Below, in pieces: positions 1-7,734 of a DNA stretch of 64,000 bases (its first letter is position 1; every line of letters starts with the position of its first letter). The stretch lies in assembly GCF_013402915.1 (NCBI RefSeq), contig NC_050725.1, forward strand, positions 1,054,001 to 1,118,000, given 5' to 3'. The translations under genes and the position numbers were made by a program. The notes beneath the pieces are model-generated. The model was not told where the DNA came from. It saw only the letters and a program-made list of their open reading frames with translations, and made no database searches. Source of the DNA: Zygotorulaspora mrakii (taxonomy: Eukaryota > Ascomycota > Saccharomycetes > Saccharomycetales > Saccharomycetaceae).

Positions 1-1788
1 AGCTATACTATCCATCTCGCCCGCTGTTTGCGTTTCTCTGTTTAGTTATGCACCCTGAATCCTGTGACTTTTTCACCAAGCGACAGAAGACCAATTGGTT
101 GTTGTTTAGGAGAAAGTCGATGCCTCTTGTACAACATCTAACCAGGGGAGGCACAAATGATCATGACGCACTCCTTCAGATACTGGGACAAAGCATACGG
201 AAAGCCCTCTTATCTGTATCATGTTAGACAAGCCAAGCGTTATCTTTTCAGCGGAAATGTATAGTGCCGGCCGAACAGAAAATTGCTTATTCTCATCTTT
301 TATCATTCCTGGGTTGGTAAAACAATTAAAGAAACGCTAGTTTTATGCGAGCAGGAAATTGAGGGAGTTGGTTTCATATAGTGCGTCGAAGTAAATAACT
401 TAGGCCACGGACCTCATGTGCACGGAGCTCTCTGGACCTATGGTTCCGAAAGTGTAATTGTTGTTGCATCTAAGTTCACCGTTCTTTTCAATAGCAGCGT
501 ATATACCGGATGCATTAGTATTCCAATTCTACCTCCGTAAATTTGGTTTTTGACTTCATTGTGCTTTGATTTACCAAAAATGGAGGCCAAATAGCGAAGA
601 CATGGCACATACGCAGCGGGAAAACCAATTGGCGTGACTATTGCAAGCACGTAAACTCAGTATCACAAGCCCCCTAAGCGCCTGTGGGACTTGGAATTGA
701 AGGTGATGTTCAAGAGTAAATTTCATTCCACTGAAGTGGGTCTCACGATTTTGAACCCAGAGCAAGGATAGGAGCAATTGATTTGAACGATAGCTTTTCG
801 TTCTTCAATATACGTGCTTTATAAAAATGCACGCAACTGTAATAGGACCGGGGTGCTCTTGCTGAAATTGCAAACTTCAAGTTTCAGCTTACGCAAGTAG
901 TCTAGACACATTCGATGACTTCAAAGTGTTGAAGAGCTTCCTTGAAAACGAATTATACTATAAGAAGGGCGGAGGAATGCGCATCCCTCATTCCTGCTGG
1001 ATTACGAAAACTCAGAACATATGTGACAGTTGAGCTTGAAGTCAACTCGCTTAATCTTTCGTGCTAACTACTGTACCAAACATAGTTGAACAACGCTACG
1101 TGAGCGTACCCGATGTCATTTCTCAAAGATTCACGATGTTGGCTTAGCTCTGGCCGAGCTCCGAGTTTTTTGGTAGCACGTCACGCCAGAAGCTTTCTGA
1201 AGTGATTCAGATGCATCGGACACTTACTCTTTGCATGAGAGGCAGATTAAGAGAGGGGAAGTAAAAGTGCGCATGATGTCGAAAATAACAAGGATGGCAT
1301 TATGTAGGCAGCTCCTTATTTGCCCATGAGGCGCCCATCTGTAAGGAACTCGTAAGAAGAGTTCAATGACTCTGTGCGCGAGCTGTCAAATCTTGAAAAA
1401 TACGTGACGTAGCTGCAGATCATTGGGCGATACGATTCAACACATTTTACCTCTGTTCTCTAAAAACACTGCTTTTTAGTGAGACCAGATTCAAATTCCA
1501 AATACAGAATTTGAGTCACAGTGGCACGACTAAAAATTTGAAAAACTATAAAAATAATACTACGATATACAAGGTAGCATGCAAAACCAATTATGCAATT
1601 TAATGCATATGTGAAATGATCAGACGTTTTATAATAATATCAAGCAACATGATTATTGAACAATTAAACGAGAGTATGGTGGTGTTTCTGGCTTTCACGG
1701 AAAATGATACGAAATCTATATAAGAAGTGCCTATTATGGGTTATGGCTGCTTATTCACTGTCAGAAAAGTAACCAATTAAAAAATATC
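1..1788. other. Gene-poor left end, no intact gene recognised
   Basis: About 1.8 kb without a convincing coding region. The only open frames are short (60 to 70 codons) on the minus strand between 106 and 777, and I cannot assign them to a family; they may be relics. Sites relevant to the downstream BIO3 gene lie near the right end: a Gcn4-type TGAGTCA at 1512-1518 and a TATATAAG box at 1717-1724, about 70 bases before the BIO3 start. The low gene density and the non-syntenic genes that follow suggest subtelomere-like DNA. No telomeric repeat is visible. Confidence 0.5.
1512..1724 (+). promoter_or_regulatory. Candidate BIO3 promoter elements
   Basis: TGAGTCA at 1512-1518 is a perfect Gcn4/AP-1 heptamer about 275 bases upstream of the BIO3 ATG. 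TATATAAG at 1717-1724 is a consensus TATA box at a normal distance for a yeast gene. I looked for the Vhr1 biotin-response element (AATCA-N8-TGAYT) and found no exact copy. Confidence 0.4.
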
Positions 1789-3264
1789 ATGGAGCCCATT
1801 GAATATTCCTCAGAAGTGAAGGATTTACTTAAGTTTGACAGAGAGCATTTATGGCACCCATATGCTAATATCAGTGACCCGATTACAGTGTACCCAGTGG
1901 CGTCAGCAAACGGATGCAAAATCACGCTCGACTCCACTACCCCAGCTGAAAATACTGTTGTGGAGGCGATGTCTTCTTGGTGGTGTGTGATTCATGGATA
2001 TAACAATCCGGAGTTGAATCGCGCTATGTTCGATCAGATCGGCGAAGTATCACATGTTATGTTTGGAGGACTAACACACAGACCTGCAATTGACCTGGGC
2101 CAAAAAATTATAAAAATCCTTGATCACACAAAACTTCAAAAGGTTTTCTTAGCTGATTCTGGTTCTGCTGCAGTGGAAGTCGCAATGAAAATGGCCCTAC
2201 AATATGAGTTTAGTATTTCGAATGGAGAGTCGAATAAGAGCAAATTTTTGACAATTAGAAACGGCTTTCACGGCGATACTTTTGGTGCTATGAGTGTTTC
2301 TGATCCAGTAAATTGCAAGCACTCCATATACAAAAATAATGTTGCTAAAAATATTTTTGTAAAGGCACCCACTGTGATTACCACCCTTCCAACCTCTGAT
2401 ATATGTCTAGAGAATCCGGACTTATTCGCGGAAACTACAAAATGGAATGAGGGAGACTTTTCTGAATTCAAGCAGGCGATAGAGCAAGAAGGGGACCAAA
2501 TTTGTGCCGTTATCTTGGAGCCTTTGCTTCAGGGCGCAGGTGGTATCAGATTGTATCATCCCCAGTTTCTGATTGAGGCAAGAAAAATATGTAATGAATA
2601 CGAAATACCTTTCATTATGGATGAAGTCGCGACGGGGTTTGGTCGCACCGGCGAGATATTCGCATTTAAACATTGCGAAAAATATCAAAAACTTTTAGGC
2701 GTTTCTGCTGCAAATATGGTAGATGTTTTTCCAGATATTATCTGCATAGGTAAGGGATTGACCGGTGGATATATGACACTTAGCGCTGTTGTAACGACTC
2801 CAGAAATCGCCACGGGATTATCCTCACCAAATGGACCCACTGGGGGCTATTTCATGCACGGCCCAACTTTTATGGGAAATCCTTTGGCTTGTAGTGTAGC
2901 AGACAAATCCCTCGAAATTTTATTGAGGGGAGAATGGAAAACCCAGGTTAGCAATATCGAACACCAGCTCTTTAAAGAGCTATATGTTGATATTACAAAG
3001 GATGAAGAGCTTATGGCCCATATTGTGGACAATGTGAGGGTTTGCGGCGCAGTTGGGGTAGTGCAGTTGAAAGATACCATCGACATCCCTTGGTTTCAGC
3101 AGCAATTTATTGCACGGAATGTTTATATCAGACCTTTTAGAAACCTGTGTTATATTATGCCTCCTTTCGTGATTTCAAAGAAAGAGCTTGAACAGGTTAC
3201 CAATGCAATCAAAGAGGTACTTAAACTTTGTTTAAGTCGCAAGATTGAGGATGTCAAAATTTGA
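1789..3264 (+). CDS. BIO3: Adenosylmethionine-8-amino-7-oxononanoate (DAPA) aminotransferase
   Basis: The 491-residue protein is a class III PLP-dependent aminotransferase of the biotin pathway. It converts 7-keto-8-aminopelargonate to 7,8-diaminopelargonate with S-adenosylmethionine as the usual amino donor. Visible landmarks are the N-terminal HLWHPY motif, the MSSWW substrate-binding segment, the cofactor Asp278 in IMDEVATGFGRTGE and the Schiff-base Lys322 in IGKGLTGGY. Length is close to S. cerevisiae Bio3 (480). The ATG at 1789 follows a TATA box at 1717. In S. cerevisiae BIO3 lies next to BIO4 (dethiobiotin synthetase) in a subtelomere; here no BIO4 is present on either side, so the pathway is incomplete in this window. 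The yeast BIO3/BIO4 pair is generally thought to have been acquired from bacteria. Confidence 0.93.
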   Translation: MEPIEYSSEVKDLLKFDREHLWHPYANISDPITVYPVASANGCKITLDSTTPAENTVVEAMSSWWCVIHGYNNPELNRAMFDQIGEVSHVMFGGLTHRPAIDLGQKIIKILDHTKLQKVFLADSGSAAVEVAMKMALQYEFSISNGESNKSKFLTIRNGFHGDTFGAMSVSDPVNCKHSIYKNNVAKNIFVKAPTVITTLPTSDICLENPDLFAETTKWNEGDFSEFKQAIEQEGDQICAVILEPLLQGAGGIRLYHPQFLIEARKICNEYEIPFIMDEVATGFGRTGEIFAFKHCEKYQKLLGVSAANMVDVFPDIICIGKGLTGGYMTLSAVVTTPEIATGLSSPNGPTGGYFMHGPTFMGNPLACSVADKSLEILLRGEWKTQVSNIEHQLFKELYVDITKDEELMAHIVDNVRVCGAVGVVQLKDTIDIPWFQQQFIARNVYIRPFRNLCYIMPPFVISKKELEQVTNAIKEVLKLCLSRKIEDVKI

Positions 3265-3462
3265 AGTCAAGATTCTAAATAGCAAGTTTATATATATATT
3301 TTTAGTTCCAATTTGAATCAATCCAAAAATGTACATGCCTGTATCTTCTACAGAAAAGATCTTCCTGCTTGATAAATGCTAAATGTCTTCAGTTTTCTGT
3401 TCAATTTAAATTCAAAAAATATCTATTATTTAACATCAAATTTCTATAGACGTTTCGCGACT

Positions 3463-4494
3463 CTATTCAAAAGAGGGATATATAATCTCTGTATAATTTC
3501 CTTTACTTAATGTCGACGCCTCTTTGAGTTTAGGATTTAACTTAAAGGCAGGACTAGTATAATCAATATGTCCGCAAAATGGTAAACTGGTATGCAAACC
3601 TAGAACTTTAAGAGCTTGAAATGAAAGATTCTCAAAGAAGGATGTGGGGGTGTCAACATGATAATTTTCTTCTTGTTTTTGATAGCTCTTGTTCATGAAG
3701 AAGAAAGCACCAATTCGGTCCGCGTCACTTTCGTTGGCGCTAGCTGCGTGGTAGGTAGTGCCAAGCATGAAGGCGGCATCTCCCTCATCCAATTCAAGAT
3801 AAATTTCCATATTTTTGTCATATTGACCAGGACCATCCAGCGGGCCCCATAAGTGGGAACCAATAATTGCTCTAGTTGCACCATTATTTTTATTCATTGG
3901 AGTGAGGGCAATAGCAAGGCCAAGTTGGGTATCATCACCATAATGATACTCTTTCCGGCTTGGATGCACATTATGTAGGGACATGTCCTCCCTGTGATAC
4001 ATTTGCTCGTGAGCACCAGGACCAACACGATAAATGATACCGGAATACAATTGAACATCTGATGAGGAGCTTCTCAAGTTACCGTCGCCAATCCAAAATA
4101 TATTAGATTCGGATAAAAAATGATGCGACACCTTATAAAACATATCATCGCAAGCGATCTTTTCCAAGCATGTGGGTGACTTCAAGACAGCTCTGGTGAC
4201 AACTGTTGTTTCTTTTGGGAAAGGAGAGCCGTTCCATTCACTTTTCCGATAATAGTGTGGTTGAAGCTCTGTTTTGATTTTGCCACACTGAGCGGCGTTC
4301 AAATACTTTTTAACAATGCAGATTCCATAGGACTCAAGTTTTTTTGTGATACTGTTCATATCATTTTTGTCAATAACGGTAAGATCATTAATCGATGGAA
4401 CCTTTTCACTCTTCATCACTTTTTTTGGGATCGCAGCATATTTTTTGCCATCTTTCTCAAATGGTTGAAATATATGATAATTCTTTGTAGACAT
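3463..4494 (-). CDS. Phytanoyl-CoA dioxygenase (PhyH)-like Fe(II)/2-oxoglutarate oxygenase
   Basis: The 343-residue protein has the core of the PhyH family of non-haem iron, 2-oxoglutarate-dependent oxygenases. The candidate metal site is His167 with Glu169 (MYHREDMSLH) and distal His249 in TTYHAAS; Arg260 in DADRIGAFFF would bind 2-oxoglutarate. The proximal carboxylate is Glu where the family normally has Asp (HxD). There is no signal peptide and no C-terminal peroxisomal tripeptide. A TATATAAG box on the minus strand at 4571-4578 supports the ATG at 4494. It is not part of the syntenic block and I know no S. cerevisiae orthologue; similar proteins are common in filamentous fungi, often in secondary metabolism. 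The substrate cannot be inferred. Its 3' end faces BIO3 198 bases away. Confidence 0.75.
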   Translation of the reverse strand: MSTKNYHIFQPFEKDGKKYAAIPKKVMKSEKVPSINDLTVIDKNDMNSITKKLESYGICIVKKYLNAAQCGKIKTELQPHYYRKSEWNGSPFPKETTVVTRAVLKSPTCLEKIACDDMFYKVSHHFLSESNIFWIGDGNLRSSSSDVQLYSGIIYRVGPGAHEQMYHREDMSLHNVHPSRKEYHYGDDTQLGLAIALTPMNKNNGATRAIIGSHLWGPLDGPGQYDKNMEIYLELDEGDAAFMLGTTYHAASANESDADRIGAFFFMNKSYQKQEENYHVDTPTSFFENLSFQALKVLGLHTSLPFCGHIDYTSPAFKLNPKLKEASTLSKGNYTEIIYPSFE

Positions 4495-4848
4495 TGCTCA
4501 GGATAAGGTCTTTCAAGCTCAGACTTACAGATGTTCTCCCAAAACCATATGGTGAGCTGCGGCAACCGCTCTTATATAATTTTGATTTTGGAATAACCAA
4601 ACAAAAAAAAGCCATGTTGCATCCATTTTGTTGGATGACGACTCCTAGTTGACTAACTATTCGTTTTAGGACATAAGGTTCTTGCAAGTAAATATAACCG
4701 AGTGCACTCTGCTACTGCGAAGAAAAGAGAAGAAGCTATCACTACTTGAAGTCTTCCTGTGAAAAATCGTTGGGATAGTCATTTAATAGCCCTCGTGTGA
4801 TTCATGCAAGTAGTCCTCACATTAATCTTTTAAAATGATGATTGAAAC

Positions 4849-4920
4849 AGTTATCGATATAGTCATCGAAATAGTCATCGAAGTAGTCATCGAAATAGTC
4901 ATCGAAGTAGTCATCAAAAC
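4849..4920. repeat. 12-bp tandem repeat, six units
   Basis: Six head-to-tail 12-bp units, consensus AGTCATCGAA(A/G)T; the four central units (4861-4908) alternate AAT and AGT endings exactly, and the two outer units are degenerate. The unit length is a multiple of three. On the minus strand one frame reads as repeats of Phe-Asp-Asp-Tyr and then runs into a TGA a few codons later. This suggests the tail of a decayed coding region, though simple slippage in non-coding DNA would look the same. Confidence 0.8.
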
Positions 4921-5414
4921 TGGCGATTAAAAAAAGTCATGCTGGCTCGTATTCACTGCAAAGCCCCTAAATAGAGACTTTAGATATTTGAACACCAGTA
5001 ACAGGATGCGTAGGAGAATGGAGATAGAAACGAAGTAAATTTCTGAGATGTCTTATGAAAGTGACAAGTGACGTGGTCAGTCTGAATTTCACCGTGGATT
5101 TTATCGCTCGGCAAACCGTAGGATTTCAGCTAATGCTCTTTTTGTTCAACGATCCAGATGACTGAACGATAACAACATTGGCAATTCACCTAGAGCCTTA
5201 AATCTAGTTAAGTTCTTTCCCTTGCGTTCGAGCACCCGGCATATTTTTTCATCTGTCTTCGCGCTTTGTTCTATTCAACATAAAAAGAGAAGGTATCATT
5301 GCTAAGCATAGGAAGTTATAACGTTCCACTAAACAGCAACGTCTAACGGGGATTTCAACTCTGAGATATCTCTACCAACGTCCAACATGTTTTGACACCT
5401 GGAAATTCAATTAA

Positions 5415-5660
5415 ATGAATTTCACCCAAAAGCATATTGAAATAGTCCTTGTTATAAAAAACACAAGAAACGTCTCCTTCTTAGATGATACAACGGAAGA
5501 AATAGAGTCTATCATATGCCCTTATTCTACGACAATTCAAAAAAAACTTGTCGTCTGTGATTCAATGCTAACCTTTACTGGAACACTCAAAGAATTAATA
5601 AAAAATGGAATCTTGCAGGATGCTGTACGTGGATTGGAACGCAACACTCTTTTTAGGTGA
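5415..5660 (+). CDS. Unrecognised 81-residue open frame
   Basis: An ATG-initiated open frame of 81 codons in a region without known genes. The product is mixed hydrophobic and charged, with two Cys and no clear membrane segment or motif. I recognise no family. It may be a chance frame or a fragment; the surroundings look decayed. Confidence 0.12.
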   Translation: MNFTQKHIEIVLVIKNTRNVSFLDDTTEEIESIICPYSTTIQKKLVVCDSMLTFTGTLKELIKNGILQDAVRGLERNTLFR

Positions 5661-5838
5661 GTTAGTTTAAGAGGCTCCAATTGAATGTTCTAGCGAAATA
5701 TATAATGCCATGGAAATTGAAAAGCTTGCAAAGTACATAATGAGCTCCTATTCTAGAGGTTGGTCTCAACTTCGGCATAGCGGTACTGTTATCTCAAGGT
5801 ATATTCAATCGCAGTTGATCTTTTTATCAAAGTGATTG

Positions 5839-6165
5839 TCATTTAGAGAAAAGTTGATTTATGTCTGCCCTTAGTCTGGGTATCGTATAAGCTCGACCTT
5901 CAGATATGCCATTAGACCCCAATGTAAAGTAAGGGTTTGGTAAAGCCATACAATTCAGAAAGTTTTCATCCATGGTGGCAATATAATTTGACTTTTTGCA
6001 ATTTAAATCTGTTGCACTAAGGCATTCAACGCCTGAACCTGATTCGCTCTGTGCGTGTGCAAAGAGGTCTGTAGAAGTAACAAACAATGATGTAGGGACG
6101 GCCGGCGTTAACAAAGTGTTTTCATTTGCTTCTTGATTGACAATGCTTAAAATTTCTTATTGTTA
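5839..6165 (-). pseudogene. Possible C-terminal relic of a larger protein
   Basis: The minus-strand frame is open from a stop near 6165 to the stop at 5839 but has no ATG near its beginning, only a TTG at 6114. Its composition (TLLTPAVPTSLF, PNPYFTLGS) resembles the low-complexity end of a fungal regulator such as a Zn2Cys6 transcription factor rather than random sequence. I see no zinc cluster or middle homology region upstream. Read as a 5'-truncated remnant; the family assignment is only an impression. Confidence 0.25.
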
Positions 6166-6365
6166 ATTGCGTTAGCACACGCATCACAGAGAGCACAAAA
6201 GTAGTCTTAAAAAAACCCCCACTTCATGATATCGTAATATTAAGCTCCTATACCTGAAACCTAAATCATCTCGCTTATTTTGTTTAGCAGTGCAGTCTTC
6301 CATGTTTTATGTGATCCAAGGCTATCAACCTTTTGATTCGTTTTGGAGCGCTTAGCATTTGTTCG

Positions 6366-6444
6366 ATGCCCTCTAACAAAGCAAAAGAGAGAATATATGA
6401 TTGCAACGGACCAGGAAGTTAGCTCGAGACGAATCTATGACTAG
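6366..6444 (+). promoter_or_regulatory. Two short uORFs before CDC8
   Basis: An ATG at 6366 opens an 18-codon frame ending at 6422. A second ATG at 6397 opens a 15-codon frame ending with TAG at 6442-6444, which overlaps the CDC8 ATG at 6437. If the transcript includes these, scanning ribosomes would be diverted from CDC8. Transcription starting after 6399 would avoid both. Confidence 0.4.
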
Positions 6445-7090
6445 GGGAAAGCTGATATTAATTGAGGGTCTGGATCGAACTGGTAAGACTACACAATGCA
6501 CAATACTCGTCCAAAGACTGAAACCAAATGCCGAGTTGCGCAAGTTTCCGGATCGAACAACGCAAATTGGTAAACTAATTGACGAATACTTGACAGAAGA
6601 AAAGAGTCAACTGCCAGATCAGGCCATTCACCTTCTTTTCTCTGCAAATAGATGGGAAGTAGCTGAGAAGATCAAAGAATCGTTGAGTAAAGGGGAACAT
6701 GTTGTGATGGACCGATATGTCTACTCTGGAATTGCGTATTCAGCTGCGAAGGAAACTAAGAATATGAATCTTGAATGGTGCCTACAACCAGATAAGGGGC
6801 TTTTGAAACCTGACTTAACAATCTTTCTCACAAATGAAGATCATAGAGATCTTGAGGTCAGGGATGGGTTTGGTTCTGAGAGATACGAAAAATCAGACTT
6901 TCAAATGAAAGTGAAAGAAAAGTTCTTCGAAACTTTTGAATATTTAAACAGTTATACTCATGATATCAAAGACGACCTTAAAGTGATCGATGTCACAAAC
7001 AAATCCATCGAAGAAGTTTCGCAACGCATCTGGGATGTAGCGAAAAACATTATTGATGAAGAAGGTAACAGAGAGTTTTCGTACTTTTGA
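6437..7090 (+). CDS. CDC8: Thymidylate kinase
   Basis: Thymidylate (dTMP) kinase phosphorylates dTMP to dTDP and is essential for DNA replication. The 217-residue product starts MTRGKLILIEGLDRTGKTTQ, carrying the P-loop within residues 11-19, followed by the DRYVYSG motif and QPDKGLLKPDL segment typical of eukaryotic dTMP kinases. I chose the ATG at 6437 because S. cerevisiae Cdc8 (216 residues) starts at the same place; the frame extends upstream only through a TTG at 6401. Two upstream ATGs precede it. The stop is 5 bases from the APS2 stop on the other strand, a very tight convergent pair also adjacent in S. cerevisiae (YJR057W/YJR058C). Confidence 0.96.
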   Translation: MTRGKLILIEGLDRTGKTTQCTILVQRLKPNAELRKFPDRTTQIGKLIDEYLTEEKSQLPDQAIHLLFSANRWEVAEKIKESLSKGEHVVMDRYVYSGIAYSAAKETKNMNLEWCLQPDKGLLKPDLTIFLTNEDHRDLEVRDGFGSERYEKSDFQMKVKEKFFETFEYLNSYTHDIKDDLKVIDVTNKSIEEVSQRIWDVAKNIIDEEGNREFSYF

Positions 7091-7095
7091 GCTTG

Positions 7096-7539
7096 CTAAT
7101 TTAACCTATCTAAGATACTTAGTCTCTCAAGAAGAACCTCCTTAGAAATTTCCTGAACTTCACCTCCTATAAACATTTCATCCATAACCATATATGCTCT
7201 GTAAAAGCTGAAAACAATATCTAATTCACAAACATTACCGAAAAATGCATCAAGTACCTCTACAAATAAATGGATATGCGAAAGGTAAATCGGTTCCTCA
7301 TCTTGTAAATCTATTCCCATTACAAAATAAAGGCCCGCGTATCTCTTATAGACTAGCTTTGTAGAGTCTGAAAACTCCACAAAGTTACTTTGGTGTTTAT
7401 GATCTCTTGACGATATAAGCCTATATATTTGTACAATCATATCTTGCGGCTTCTGCGAATCGACCTGACATATGTCGAACCATCTGACCAAACGAACAAC
7501 TCCTTGTTTATTGAAACATAAGATAAACTGAATGGCCAT
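7096..7539 (-). CDS. APS2: AP-2 complex small (sigma) subunit
   Basis: The 147-residue protein has exactly the length of S. cerevisiae Aps2 (YJR058C) and is nearly colinear with it: MAIQFILCFNKQGVVRLVRW at the N-terminus, SRDHKHQSNFVEF, RYAGLYFVMGID and FVEVLDAFFGNVCELDIVF. It is the sigma subunit of the AP-2 clathrin adaptor heterotetramer, with a longin-like fold, acting at the plasma membrane in cargo selection for endocytosis. It converges on CDC8 with 5 bases between stop codons. Confidence 0.96.
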   Translation of the reverse strand: MAIQFILCFNKQGVVRLVRWFDICQVDSQKPQDMIVQIYRLISSRDHKHQSNFVEFSDSTKLVYKRYAGLYFVMGIDLQDEEPIYLSHIHLFVEVLDAFFGNVCELDIVFSFYRAYMVMDEMFIGGEVQEISKEVLLERLSILDRLN

Positions 7540-7734
7540 TCTGCACGTTACCTGAAGTGTAATCTCAGTATATAAAGGTACTCTTTTGGTGATGAAGATT
7601 CCCTAATTGATGAGAAAGATTATTTGAAAGATTGTTCTGTTCTGTTTAAAAGCTGCTTGGTTGATCAAAAGCGAGTTTAATAATAATAAGTTGTAAACTA
7701 AAAGACAGAGACTAAAAAGAGCTAAAAGCAGACA

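Larger units (their letters stand above)
4495..6436. other. Intergenic stretch with repeat and probable gene relics
   Basis: Nearly 2 kb between the dioxygenase gene and CDC8. It holds a 12-bp tandem repeat (4849-4920), an 81-codon open frame of unknown origin on the plus strand (5415-5660), and a minus-strand open frame (5839 to about 6165) that resembles the C-terminal end of a larger protein. Nothing here is convincing as an intact gene. This is also where synteny with the chromosome X/XI series stops. Confidence 0.5.

Noticed and set aside
438..777. Overlapping minus-strand frames as a decayed oxidoreductase-like gene
   Set aside because: A short stretch (VTPIGFPAAY) looks protein-like, but stops interrupt every frame upstream and I could not anchor it to a family.
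4849..4920. Tandem repeat as a CRISPR array
   Set aside because: 12-bp head-to-tail units without spacers in a eukaryotic nuclear genome.
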